DNA of 64,000 nt, from contig JAJIZI010000025.1 of assembly GCA_021018995.1 (NCBI GenBank), positions 124,001 through 188,000 on the forward strand. Direction: 5' to 3'. This document shows positions 9,963 through 21,367 of this stretch, piece after piece (positions within the stretch are counted from its first letter, which is position 1; every line of letters starts with the position of its first letter). This DNA is from Chloranthus sessilifolius. Its lineage: Eukaryota > Streptophyta > Magnoliopsida > Chloranthales > Chloranthaceae. The notes beneath the pieces were generated by a model. It had not been told where the DNA came from, made no database searches, and saw nothing but the letters and a program-made list of their open reading frames with translations. The translations under genes were made by a program, and so were the position numbers.

Positions 9963-11562
9963 TGTGCAACCGTGGGATTCGTGACGATCCCGTCGTGGCG
10001 ATGCGCTCGCTTGCAAAAAATATAGTCGCCACCCGGAGCTTTCGGTGTTCCGGGATACTTATATCATTTTTATGAGCACCGAAGTGTTAAAAATATGACT
10101 CTGAATCCGGTCAACACCAAAGGCTCTTGAGTAGGGGCTTCGGATATCGATCGGGAAGGTGTTAGGCACCCGATCAACTCGCTTAACGTGGTCTCTACTA
10201 ATGGCCAAAATAAAAATAAAGTAAAAGAAAAGAAAATGGCTTCCTCTTGCCTAACAGGGCTTAGAATCCCATTTGTGCCCCTCCGTTCCTACCAAAAATT
10301 CGCCGGCGTAACGGCACAAATGGGAGGATGAGAAAAGTGAAAGAGATAGGAGAAGAAAGGGGAGAGCCGGAGCCCTCGGGCCCTTGTAGCACCGTAGGAG
10401 AGCCTTGCGTGACTTGCTTTGATGAGCTTTTGAAGGCTTGAATGGTGGAAAAAGTGGTTCTAACTCCTAAGGCTTGAAGCTAAGAGGTAGAGAAGGGAGG
10501 CTAGGGGATCACACACACCTAGGCTAAGGGTTTTGGATGCAAGAACAAGCTTGATATGAGGTTGGGAGATTTTGGAATTTGGGTGAAAAATGGTGCACAA
10601 AAGGAAGGAAGAACTTCTCACTTTGAGCTCTTTCTCTCTTAAGCAAATTTCTCAACCTTTAAACCAAGGGGTGGGGGTCTCTATTTATAAGAAATGGGTG
10701 GGTTAGGAGAGTGTTTGCTAATCAAGGTTAGAAATTAGGTAATCTAGCATCTAAGGTTTCCTAGGGTTTCAAGGGTTTTAAAGAAGTGTGAAGATGGGCT
10801 TTAATGGTGGAGGATGGGTTAATGGTTTAGATCACTTATGGGTTGCAAATAGGTGTTGAAAGGGTGCAACAAAGTTATCAAAACACACCCCAAGGACTGA
10901 GGTGGTCAACAAGTCAAACCCTAGCTTCGAAATTCGAAGCAAAAACCAAAAGTTACTGTTCATATGCCTGGCGCAACTAATAGTTGCGCCAGACAAATGT
11001 ACAGTAAAACAGTGTTGGACAGTAGCCTGGAAGTTGGCTCCGTGAGGAGTGGGGGGACCCATTTATACCTGGCGTAACTATTAGTTGCGCCAGGCCATTT
11101 CTAGGAGAAAAAAGCCTGGTACAACTATTAGTTGCGCCAGGCAAATTCTAGGGGAAAATGGCTTGGCGCAACTATTAGTCGTGCCAGGCAAAAATTTCTT
11201 CAAAATGATCCGATTTTCAAATGGTCATAACTTTTGATATATAACTCTGATCGAGGTGATTTTTGGCTTGTTAGAAAGCTGAAGAAGTCTTCTTTCCAAT
11301 GGTATATAACTCAGCTCCTGAAGAGGTCTGTGTAAATTTTGGCACTTCTCTTTCCAACCACTACTCGGGAGGGTTTGACACTGGTCCAGGAAACGGTTCT
11401 AATGGGTTTGGGAAGGTTAGGGTTGATTCTTAAGGGTTCGGGAAGGTTCCTAAGGGTTCGGGAAGGTTCCTAAGGGTTTCATACATGCCATAAAAAGCTC
11501 GGAAGTGCACCTTTCTCGAAATGTGTTCCGATCGGGCCTTGGGCCAAATTTGGGTGTCTACA
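9963..11562 (-). repeat. Solo LTR, 1600 bp, TSD ACATG
   Basis: On the minus strand it begins TGTAGACACCCAAATTTGG and ends TTGCACA. It is flanked by perfect 5-bp duplications ACATG (9958-9962 and 11563-11567) and no internal region is present, so it is a solo LTR left by unequal recombination of an LTR retrotransposon. It contains four copies of a long palindrome (see 10968-11187) and a direct repeat AAGGGTTCGGGAAGGTTCC near 11430-11470. Confidence 0.92.
10968..11187. repeat. Four spaced 25-nt palindromes in the solo LTR
   Basis: Copies begin at 10968, 11069, 11116 and about 11162. The first has perfect 12-bp arms: CTGGCGCAACTA, one central A, then its reverse complement. The others carry one to three changes. 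Arms are much richer in G+C than the surroundings. Spacing is about 47-100 bp. Confidence 0.93.
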
Positions 11563-11567
11563 ACATG

Positions 11568-13210
11568 CGAGTAAAGAACTTAGAGAGTTTGATTTCAATC
11601 AAAATTTACAATTATCCTGAAAGAAATTCTTAATTGATGATTGGATTTAGTTGATATTCATGGTTAGTCAAATGCACACTTGTGCCAACACTGAAAATTT
11701 TGCAACTATGAATTACTTTGAAATGTAGATTTTAGGTCTTAGTTTCAGAATCCTTAGAACCAAATGAGCTTTTGAGCCATATGTCCGATCATTGAGAGAG
11801 TTAAAATAGTGTAAATTTTTAAAATTCCAAATTTTCTTTGAACTTCGAGCCTTATATCAAACTTTCATTTTTAAATCTTGAATCCATGACTGCAATTGTG
11901 TTTGTTTTATTCTAGAATTTCTTATCATATATATCAAAACAATATGGCAGCATTACTAGTGAAACTTGGAAATGAGAGAAGGCCATTTTTTGATAGCTTG
12001 AGCCATAAAAGCCAAAATCCTTTACATTTTATCTCTTGAACTCATATTTGAAGCGTATAGTCTTATATTTCTTTGTAACCCAAATAAAATACCTTGAAAC
12101 AAACATCCATGAGATTCTTAGTCTTTTATTCTTGTACTTCTGAGAATTTAGAACAAAGGGAAAATAGGAGAGTTGAATGAATGAAAACTGAAAATGGGGT
12201 GTTTTTGAAAAGAAAATAAAAGGAGCTTGTAGCGAGAAAAAGAAAAGAAAAAATGTGTGAAAAAGAAAATGAAAGAAAAAGAGAAGCAAAGTCTTCCAAC
12301 TCTTGAAAAAAAATTGAGAGAAATTAGTTGAAAAAGTCTTTAAAGAAAGAAGAAAAGAACAAGTCAAGAGAGAAAAATCAAAAGAGAAAAAGAAGGTGCT
12401 ATGCAAAAGCTGAATGGGAAGAAGTGATCCAACTTTTTAGATCTATGTTGAAAAGAAATGAAAGAGGAAGAAGAATAGGTTGGGGAAAGTAGTTTGAAGT
12501 CTGAATTCTCAAAATTTTTGAATCCTTATACGTTTCTTTGGAACCTTAACCCAAGCCCCATTACAAGCCAATGAAAGTCCTTCTTGATCCAAGAATCATC
12601 ATAGTAAGAGCCTAGTAGAGATACTCTTTTGGTAAGTACTATGGTAATTCAACAACATATGAGCAAAATAGATGGATTATCCTTCCATGAGATTTATTAT
12701 CAAAAATCAATATCCTTGAATTTAGTGCTATTTATTTTGTACATCAAAACTTGCGAAATTTTTTTTTACCCAACTTCGTCATTGTTGTGAGTATATGCCA
12801 AAGTGAGAATTGAATGAAACCGTTTTCTAAAACTTAAGTTTAGAATAGTTCATAGTGAATAGATTTCTGTGCTTGGTACACACACATTTCACACTTTGCA
12901 TGAGTTGAACCTTTTAATGATCATGATTAAGGATAACTGATTGGATAGGAAGTGAATCATAAATTGGAATCAACTTTTTAAAAGTATTACAACCATGTAC
13001 TGATTGACTATTGATTTTTGTTTTGAAAAATATAAAAGATTTGAAGTTTGTGGGTACCTTCACTGAAAACCCTCAGGAGACTCAACTCCTCCACTAGGGA
13101 TCACCTAGGGGTTTAAAGGCTTACAATCGTGCTCCTTACGAAAGTGACATTTTATTTTAGTAGAATAGTATATGTTTCTTCAACAATTGTTTGCTAGGGA
13201 CTAGCAAAGC
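11568..13210. other. Non-coding part of E2
   Basis: No gene recognised. It includes an A-rich, purine-biased tract (12170-12480, many AAGAAA runs) whose antisense gives a Phe/Ser-rich 125-codon open stretch considered spurious. Plausibly the untranslated interior of E2. Confidence 0.5.
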
Positions 13211-13223
13211 TTAAGTTTGGGGG

Positions 13224-14710
13224 TGTGATCATTCACATAATATACATCATTGATACCCTAAACAAAGCCTTGTTAGTCCACTTTAAGGTACTAATGACGT
13301 CTCTTGAGTGAATAATAAGTCGTAACGGGAAAATGATTTGTAACGAGAAATCTGTGCCAAAGAAAACCCAAAATTCAAGATGAATCGTGAAGGCCACGAT
13401 GTCAAAAATTGAAGGCCATGATCGATTGTGAAGCTGAGCGATTGCAAGAAAACTCTAGAAGAGAAGTTCATGACTAATCGTGAACAACAGAAGAACCATC
13501 CAGTGAAGAAAGCCTGACCAATCGAGGATCACAATCTCACGTAAATGAAGTCACGATTGATTGTGACCTAAAGAAAAAAGACTTACGATTGATCGAGAAG
13601 TGAACCATGATGGCACAAAATAGGAGTTACGACCGATCGTAATTGCGAAAGCACTCAATCCAGAAAAGAAATACACTGCAATCGTAATCCACGATTTCAA
13701 GAAGAAGAACTCACGATTGATCGTGAGGAAGCAAAAAGACGATTGATCGCGAGCACAATTTCAGCTGTTGTCAAGTCAAAAAATCCACGATCTCACGAGA
13801 TGATGTTAGAGACTGTTATATTTGAAGAAAGATATATATTTAGAAAGTTTCAATTTAAATAAAGTTTTAATTTTAATTTAGAGTTGTAATAGGAAGTTAA
13901 TCTTTCTATTTTAGAATGTATTAGGACTCTTGAGCATATATAAATAAGAGGACATGCACATAGATAAGAAGATCTAAGAATTTAGATCTTTTATATCTTT
14001 TAGAAGTTTAGTAGAATATAATAGTCTTAAATTTTAGTTTTAGTTTTCATTATGTCTTCTGTAAATTCGTTTCAATTAATAGAAGTTATGAGTAGCTAAT
14101 TTTTTAAAGTCTTGGAACCCGATATATTAAAGAGTAGTATGATTAGTTAGTTATTTTCTTATTTTTTTGAATTCGTATTGTAATTGATTAATGAATATGA
14201 GTTTTAAAAGGATTTCAAGATTTCTATGATTTTAAACTCTATGTTGCCGTTTTCGCCTTAGATTTGAAATTACTAGACTTCCATCACCCGACTATGTTGC
14301 CGTTGTTGCTTTCATTAACGATACTATTGCTAGATAAGTTGATGTAGCCGTTGTTGCCTTAAACCGATCTTATCTTCTTCTTATGTTGCCGTTGTCGCCT
14401 TAAGATAATTACAAAATTCAGAGGAATTAGAGGTAATTAGCTAGGATTACGAATATGCGATCAGGGAACCTAGACTTGTTTTTTAATCAATTTTTACACT
14501 GCTTTTAAGTTTTAGTTTAATTAATTTCCAAAAATCAAACCTGTTTCCTTTAAGCAATTTAGTTTTAAAAACCCTAAAACCAATTTGTTTTCTAAGACAT
14601 AGATGAATTCCTTAGTCAAAGTTTTCCCTGAGGATCGATACCCTTACATGTGCTACAATTCCCTTGTACACTTGCGAGGTAATGATTTTGGTATAGTAAA
14701 ATAGCTGTCA
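13224..14710 (+). repeat. E2 LTR-like end with CACGATTGATCGTGA words
   Basis: Preceded by the polypurine-like TTAAGTTTGGGGGTG (13211-13225), typical of plant gypsy 3' LTR borders. Near its end it has CCCTGAGGATCGATACCC and CACTTGCGAGGTAATG, wording usual near the 3' end of plant LTRs. 13330-13800 has at least eight near-palindromes of the form CACGATTGATCGTGA. The exact 3' edge (about 14710, ..AGCTGTCA) is uncertain and no TSD can be tested. Confidence 0.6.
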
Positions 14711-14866
14711 CGTAACGCTGAGGATGGCCTTCACAAATGATTGGAATTGGAAAAATCACATCAACCCCAGAGTATAAGTCTCTTTCCTACCTACTTTTCA
14801 TGAGTAAGATATTGATCCAGACCAATTGGGCACGCCCTCCTTGTGATATCTCAGTGCTGCCAAACT

Positions 14867-15085
14867 CAAGCATCATGACGAGGAGACAGAAATGCTTCAT
14901 GTTAAAAAATGAGGCTAGACGCCAAGAAACAACTTTAACAGTGTGCAAGAAGCCTTCTCCCTTGTCCGTAGATGTCTCTTGTAAGAAAATCAAGCATCAT
15001 GACGAGGAGACAGAAATGCTTCATGTTAAAAAATGAGGCTAGACGCCAAGAAACAACTTTAACAGTGTGCAAGAAGCCTTCTCCC
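14867..15085. repeat. Tandem duplication, 95 bp repeated at 124-bp period
   Basis: 14867-14961 and 14991-15085 are essentially identical (starting CAAGCATCATGACGAGGAGA). The surrounding 14711-15312 holds no recognisable exon; it is read as intron or upstream sequence of the kelch gene. GACCAATTGGGCACG (14819) and GACCAAGTGGGCACG (about 15087) suggest a larger, older duplication. Confidence 0.85.
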
Positions 15086-15312
15086 AGACCAAGTGGGCAC
15101 GACCTATATTTCCGTTGCATGTGAACTTTTGCATAAGTGCTCAATGCATCTTTATTGTTTGGGTGAACATTGCGTATACCTCTTATGTGAATTACTTAGC
15201 AGCTTGGAGGTCCACTATCTGCTCATGTTTTGCTGGTATGTCACTATGGGTGTTTAGAAAGAACTCATGAGTAATAACTGCTTTTTTTTTTTTTTTTACT
15301 ATTAATTTGCAG

Positions 15313-15465
15313 AGAGCTTCATATGGAAACGTGCTATAACATCTGGCACTCCACCTTCTGCACGTGATAGTCATACCTGTTCAACTTGGAAGAAAAAGAT
15401 AATTGTGCTCGGTGGTGAGGATGCATCGGATTATTATCTTTCTGATGTCCATATATTTGATGCAG
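15313..15465 (+). CDS. Kelch-repeat protein, exon A
   Basis: Bounded by an acceptor (TTTGCAG) and a donor (GCAG/GTACT). Translates SFIWKRAITSGTPPSARDSH then IIVLGGEDASDYYLSDVHIF, a kelch blade with the RDSH and GG-x-YY-L-D signatures. It belongs to the plant galactose-oxidase/kelch superfamily, whose proteins form a beta-propeller binding partner proteins. The family has three or more blades coded upstream; none was seen between 14711 and 15312, so the N-terminal exons are either left of the window (the E1/E2 block would then be intronic) or lost. Confidence 0.9.
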
Positions 15466-15793
15466 GTACTTCAGTTTCCTCCAATTCACAGGGTTAAGTC
15501 AAAAGTGGTAAAGTTCATTTGTTCTAAGATTTGTCATTCTGAAAGCTCAACACTTCTCAAATCCACCATATGATTGAATGCGGGTTTAAACCATACCAGA
15601 GATATTTTTAGTAGATCACACAGATTGACATGAGCCCCATGGTCTAGAAAGATGTAGCTCATTGAGATTGTTTCGTAGTTGCTCTTGTTTGGATTGTTGC
15701 AGCATGGCTTGGATAGCTATATCATCTTCTTCATTTTTATTTCTCCATGATCAGATTGTGAGGTTAATGAATCCTATTTCTGTGTTTTGACAG

Positions 15794-15945
15794 ATACTCT
15801 TGTTTGGAAGGAGCTACAGACTTCAGGTGAGATATTAACTCCTCGTGCAGGCCATTCAACTGTAGCTCTTGGAAAGAACTTGTTCGTACTTGGGGATTTA
15901 CAGACGACCGAAACCTTTATGATGACCTTCATGTGCTAAATGTTG
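15794..15945 (+). CDS. Kelch-repeat protein, exon B, with one-base frameshift
   Basis: Acceptor TTTTGACAG, donor GTTG/GTATG. Translates DTLVWKELQTSGEILTPRAG then HSTVALGKNLFVLG. At about 15894 (GGGGATTTACAG) one base is missing relative to the family reading GGFTDDRNLYDDLHVLN, which is perfectly open in the next frame to the donor site. As written the exon frame ends in a stop at 15938. Either a real inactivating deletion or a sequence error in a G-run. Confidence 0.88.
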
Positions 15946-16999
15946 GTATGTGTTTATTCTGAAATTATCTATCCATCCATTATAGTTCTATCATTATTCA
16001 CAACTTACTGTAATTCTATCCTAGTACTGCAATTGAATATTTTATTACTATATTCACTTCCTTTTGTAGTATTTGTCAGTACACCAAAGAAAAAAATGGA
16101 TTTTTATTTTATTTTTTTGAGTTGCATCAAAGTGGTGTAAAAAAACCAATTAAAATGATCAGCTTAAAATAGAGATCAAAAGAGTAGTACAACAAAAATC
16201 ATAAAGAAGCTACAAAGGTAGGTTCAGATAGCAGCTCCTTCAATTGCACTAATTCATTAGTTTAAAATTATTGGTCCTTCTTATACCCCTTTTGCTAAAT
16301 TATATGCAATCTCATTTGCTTCTCTTGAGATTTATTGGAACTCAATTGTGTTTTTTTCATGCAACTGTCCAATATTTGTTCCAGTTGGTTTGCTAATCTC
16401 CATTGGAAATGTATAGTGGTTTTATCCCATTAAGTTACATTCATTGAATTGCCTTCAGTAATAATCGACAAGTTGAAATTTTAATGATATGATCAAATCC
16501 CCGCAAGCAAACCCATGACTCAACTTCCTTATTGGCTCCATTCAATCAGATCAAAAAATGCTTTTTAGGTCATTCCATCATGGTCTCTTATTAGTTCTCT
16601 GCAATTGCTTGGCCCTAGATTGCTTATACGGTAAAAGTTTCCAGATGTCACATGGGGCACACAGAATTCCATAAAGAGCCTATGACCGTCAACTTTCTAA
16701 AGTCATCTAGAATCAATTTGAGTTCCGTCGGATATAACTCTATCATATGTTCATTCCATTCTCAAGCTTGCTTAATTGTGCTATAGGGTTTCAACACACA
16801 AATAGAATCCACATTCATCATAACATTTTTCTTGTTGAAGCAAAAATGTTATGACCTTTTAAAAGAATAAAACAACAGAGAGGAAAAGACATTTTTTTTC
16901 AGCAGTAAAGCAAAATATATTAGAAACATTAAAAAGAACCAAGAAAACATACCTTAGCGGCAGTGAGGAACTACCGAAAAGACAAAAAGGAGAAGGGAG

Positions 17000-17228
17000 C
17001 ATGGGTTAAAATCTCGGAAAAACGATACGTATCATTCAGTCCCAAAACCGATACGTATCGGACGATACGTATTGTACGATACGTATCGGTATCGGACGAT
17101 ACATTCCAATGTATTGTCTGATATTTTAGATTTTTGTATGGGAGGCACCGATACGGTACTTTGAATATACCGTATCGGTGAGGTCCAAAACCGATACGTA
17201 TCGGTATTGGACGATATTTTGACCCATG
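17000..17228. mobile_element. H3: hAT-type MITE, 229 bp, same family as H1
   Basis: Ends CATGGGTTAAAAT and ATTTTGACCCATG (inverted repeat, one mismatch); TSD GAAGGGAG (16992-16999) against GAAGGGAT (17229-17236), 7 of 8. The interior repeats CGATACGTATCG and ACCGATACGGTA as in H1, with the shared core TTTTTGTATGGGAGG at about 17132. It is younger than the LINE it interrupts. Confidence 0.87.
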
Positions 17229-17449
17229 GAAGGGATACTCTCACCCCAAACAGTGGCAAGACCCTTAGCACCTTCACGAGGGGAAATTGTGGTGGGGGCA
17301 GGTTGAGGGTTGGAGGGGCCTCTGCATGGAGTTCCACAAGAGGGGGGCTATGGAATAGAGTCCCAGAACTTAAAGAAATCTGAGTGATCTTGCTTTAGTT
17401 GGCCGGAGGTCATCGACATCCAATTGAGAAGGAAGTCTCTAACTGAGTC

Positions 17450-18530
17450 TATAACCAGGGAGATAGGTCTAGCTTTGCGTTGGAAAACCCTGTTATTCCT
17501 CTCCAGCCAAATGGCCCTAAGGACAGCAAAAGGGGTGATGGCCCAGAGCTGTGCGGTGCCATTATCTCAGGAGACTCCATCCTCCCATTGATGAAACAGC
17601 AGGTCAATAGAATCCGGGAAGACCCAAAGGGTCCCAAACCTGGCGAGAACAGACCCCCACACTTTCACTGAGAAACTACAATGGATCAGCGTATGGGAAG
17701 ACTTCCCTACCCTTAATGCAGAGGAGGCATCTGTTAGTGGCAGTGAGACCATGTTTACGGAATTGATCCCTAGTGAGAACCCGGCCCCATGTCGCAGACC
17801 AGGCAGAGAAACGGATCTTGGGAGGTACCTTGGCTTTCCAGAACCTCATACACTTTGGCTTGTCCCTGTGGGCTATTCTGTGGCTATTGAGGACGGCGTA
17901 GAAAGAAGAAACTGAAAAACTTCCCTTAGCACTGAATTCCCAGATTCTGCAGTCCCTACCCGAGATATTAGGAGTAGCGTCATGGAGTCTACTGAAAAGT
18001 TTGAGGAATTCGTTGATTTCTTCGTCTTTCAGCACTCTTCTAGTATTAACGCTCCAAACCCAACTGCTGCCATTAAAAGAAACAAAATATCTGATCACCG
18101 CATTTTGGAAAGCATCGATTCTGAAGATATTCGGGAAGGAGCATCTCAAACTTTCGTTATCTGCCCATATATCATTCCAGAAGTCAATTTTCTCTCCATC
18201 ACACCTATTGTACTTATGCACCTATCGAAATGATCCTTAACTGAAATCACCCCATTATACCCACAACCACTACGGTGGTTAGAGATGAGATCCCAGCCAT
18301 GCCTTTGCAACCTGTATTTAGCCTCCACAATCTGCCACCACAGAAGTTGCCGATTCCTGCCGTCTCCAATTCTCCAAAGCCATTTGCCCAACAGGGCCAT
18401 GTTCATTGTCTTAAGATTGCGGACACCCAGGCCTCCTTCCTGTTTACTGGTACAGTAGTCCTTCCAATTGACAAGGTGAATTTTCCCATTATTGCCTCCT
18501 CCTTCCCATAAGAAATCTCAGCCAATTTTT
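17450..18530 (-). pseudogene. LINE ORF2 C-terminus with zf-RVT domain
   Basis: Starts in NNGKIHLVNWKDYC, GGLGVRNLKTMNMALLGKW (about 18400-18510), the end of the LINE RT domain, then GWDLISNHRSGCGYNG. 17676-18221 reads CDGEKIDFWNDIWADNESLR, CRIWEFSAKGSFSVSSFY, KVPPKIRFSAWSATWGRVLT and KHGLTATNRCLLCIKG, the Cys-rich zf-RVT region found at the end of plant LINE polyproteins. Frameshifts near 17700 and 18200. No catalytic RT part is left. Confidence 0.9.
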
Positions 18531-19936
18531 TCTAGGGTGTTTAAAACGGGGGCCGGGGCCGAGAGGAAAAGAATTAACAATATTAACAGTCCCTGTTTTC
18601 TTAAATATACTGTGCCACTATCATTAAAAGTCCCTGTCCTATTCAGATTCACAATTTACAATAGAGCAGAAAATATGAAAAACAGAGAGAAGGAGAAAGA
18701 GACAGAGAGACAAGTGCAATTCTGGGATGAGTCCAATCTAGCACATCTACAAAATTGATGAAGTATGCCACACGTAGAATTATGACCTGTGCACCACAGG
18801 TGGTGCATGGGAACATGCACCCAATTACTTTTTAAGAACTGATATTTATTTAACACGGGGCATTGGTACATGCACGAACCAACTCTATCCCAGTTACCTT
18901 ATATGAATCCATTTTTATTTCACAAAGTTGGAAAGGAGAGTTACCTTCGTCCCTTTTTTCTAAAGCCATCTCTCCAAGGGTGCTAGGTTCGTCTCTGTCA
19001 AGCCGAAAATTCCCAAGCTTCCGTTCTTTGATAGCTTTATCGTGTCTCAGTTTACCAAGTGATACTTTGCAGAATAGCCACAACGTTTCTATAAATATTG
19101 CCTTAGCCTCTCCGACCCATCAATAAAATTTGTGTCAATGAGACATTAACATAAAATAAACCCACAAGGTCAAAATTGATGATTTAATGAGTGCGATTCA
19201 TCTTCCCAAAGCTAGTATATGAATGAGCCGGTCACGTCAATCTGCATGTGCTAGATTTGTCTAACCTGCATTTTTCACTGATTTCAATGTTCATAAATTC
19301 CATGGTCAGTTTTCTTTTGAATCTCTTTCTCTTGGCGGGTCCCATTACCTTCTTTGGGGCTTTCAAGTAAAAAATGGAAGCACAAGACTTGTGGTCAGTA
19401 ACTGTAATTTCTAGAAGAGAGTCGTCTCAACACTACCCCACTTGCTACTTTGTTTTTTTTTGCATAATGTATGTGTGATGTTGAAGTATGTCCTTGTCAC
19501 TATGTTAGAGTCTTCAACAGTTCAGCCATCCTCAAGGTTTAAGTTCACTCCACAATCCAGCATTTGTTTCAAGGTTGTTCTTGTTCTTGTCATTATTAAT
19601 ATTATTTATCTTAAGTCAATATTTTATCATTGTTAATTTGTGGAAGAAGTAGCTTCATTTTTTTTCTTTCTCTTCCATACCTCTTCAATGATCTCGTTAC
19701 ATTTTTTGCCCCTACATTCCGTAGTATGGCTTACAATTGTTGAACTGCTGTGGTCTTTTGGTGTGGTGAGACTTTGGTCCACCATGCATGTGGCCTGTAA
19801 CGCCTGTCTTGGTATTTTTTGTTTAGTTGGTATGTTAAAAGGTTTTTTATTCTTCAAGTATCAAAAAAGATTTGTCTGAGAAGTAATTATGGGCCATATT
19901 TGATACTGTTTAGTTTTTGTTTCATCTATCTTGCAG

Positions 19937-20098
19937 ATACCGGGGTTTGGAACAAAGTGACAAATGCAGGACAAGGGCCTTCTTCCAGGTTTTCTGTCGC
20001 TGGGGACTGTTTGGATCCATGGAAAGGTGTGCTTATATTCATAGGTGGTTGCAATGAGAATCTGGAGGCCCTGGATGATATGTATTACTTATACACAG
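19937..20098 (+). CDS. Kelch-repeat protein, exon C
   Basis: Acceptor CTTGCAG, donor ACAG/GTTTG. Translates DTGVWNKVTNAGQGPSSRFS, then VAGDCLDPWKGVLIFIGGCN and LEALDDMYYLYT, the highly conserved last kelch blade of this plant family. Open throughout, phase compatible with exon B once the missing base there is allowed for. Confidence 0.92.
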
Positions 20099-20354
20099 GT
20101 TTGGCTAGCTCCAGTGTCATCTCTTTGTTGTTCACTTTTTATATTTCTTCCTTCTTAAAGTAATTATTGGATTTTGAGATGTTGACATCAACCACTGGCA
20201 CATGTTTTGTTCTCTATCTTTATCTGTGTCTTTTACATTTTATTTATTTTTCTGGAGGCATTTACAGTCAATGAGGCTATTTTTTTGCAAGTTCAAAACC
20301 AACCGAATATGGAATCATGTTTCATTGATAATTTGTTTTGCCATCTGTAATCAG

Positions 20355-20636
20355 ATATGTCACTTGAAAATGGTCGAGATGAGCAAAGGCAAGAGAAGTT
20401 CTCCTTTAGGAGAGAACTTCAGAAAAGGCGTCAAGCACAATTTCTTCCTGCAGACCAATCCGTGAATGATAAAGATGCGCCCAAGATTGGGACGTCTGTG
20501 GACAGATCTGTAAATGATAAAGGCACACCCAAGATTGGGATGCCTGTGGACAGATCTACAAATGATAAAGATGTGCCCAAGACTGGGATGTTTGATTCCA
20601 GCCAACCAGTGCCTTTGCCAAGTTATGTCCAAGCAG
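20355..20636 (+). CDS. Kelch-repeat protein, exon D (linker with 16-residue repeat)
   Basis: Acceptor AATCAG, donor CAG/GTAAA. Starts DMSLENGRDEQRQEKFSFRR, ELQKRRQAQ, matching the basic stretch after the propeller in this family. It then carries three tandem 16-residue units of the type SVNDKDAPKIGTSVDR, coded by a 48-bp minisatellite, before SQPVPLPSYVQAG. The repeat is an expansion not expected in the family. No further exon was recognised before the Tat element at 22493. Confidence 0.85.
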
Positions 20637-21286
20637 GTAAAAATTGTTATACTCTCACAGTTTCAATTTTACCATAAAATAACGTAGTCACTGATCTTGC
20701 CTGTGTTATTTCTCTCCACTGGAATTTTACCATAAAATTCCAGCCAACCAGATTGGTATTCCCACATCAAAGTAGAGGTAGTAATTATACATCTCAGCAT
20801 TTGATGATAACTATCCATCAAAGTGTCAATTTTTTTACAATTTTATGCATTCTTTATGATAGCTATATGCAATGAATGCAAATGGTTTTATAGTAATATC
20901 AGTTTTATAGTAATATCATAATTCATAACCGGGATAGTTGCCATCAAGTTGTGATTTTCCCATTTCTGATAAGTAACTTCTCAAACAATGGTATTTAGAG
21001 GAGATTGTCCCAGAAAATGTGGAACTTACTTTACAATGGGATACAGTTGGTTGTTAATTGGAGGACATGATAGTATTCTCATAGTATATGAAATGTGGAT
21101 GTAATTCTGTAAAGATGCTATTGATTTTCCAAAACATCATCCGTTCTTTGGTGAAGCTCATTTATTGTTCACCTGCCCTCTCTTTAGAAAAAAAGAAGAT
21201 TGAAGCCCTCATTTGTGATAATGACAATTTTTGGTCTACCGTCACCTGCTTTATCTACCTCTTTTTATGCTGCAATGATTCAGTGC

Positions 21287-21367
<81 letters not shown>

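Larger units (their letters stand above)
6066..14710 (+). mobile_element. E2: degraded plus-strand LTR-type element with insertions
   Basis: A composite stretch interpreted as one old element: an ORF region (6098-9730), a polypurine-like TTAAGTTTGGGGGT at 9794, a long non-coding part, a second TTAAGTTTGGGGGTG at 13211-13225 and an LTR-like end. Its 5' end is lost or hidden by E1. It is interrupted by hAT-type insertions H1 and H2 and by the solo LTR 9963-11562. No gag-pol core was found, so membership of one element is inference from order and orientation. Confidence 0.55.
16890..18560 (-). mobile_element. 5'-truncated L1-like LINE with 12-bp TSD
   Basis: Minus-strand insertion in the kelch intron. 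Its 3' end is a short poly(A) (T-run 16892-16899 on the plus strand). Perfect 12-bp duplications GAGAGGAAAAGA flank it (16878-16889 and 18561-18572), as expected for target-primed reverse transcription. Only the last third of ORF2 and the 3' region remain. MITE H3 (17000-17228) sits inside its 3' part. Confidence 0.9.
15946..19936 (+). other. Kelch intron of about 4 kb
   Basis: Begins GTATG and ends TTGCAG. Besides the LINE and H3 it holds AT-rich sequence without recognised genes: 15946-16877 and 18573-19936. Short open stretches in it (for example 18863-19126 and 19633-19857) have no recognisable motif. The host intron without the LINE and its TSD copy would be about 2.3 kb. Confidence 0.75.

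Noticed and set aside
12029..12406. Phe/Ser-rich 125-codon frame
   Set aside because: Antisense of an AAGAAA-rich tract; low complexity.
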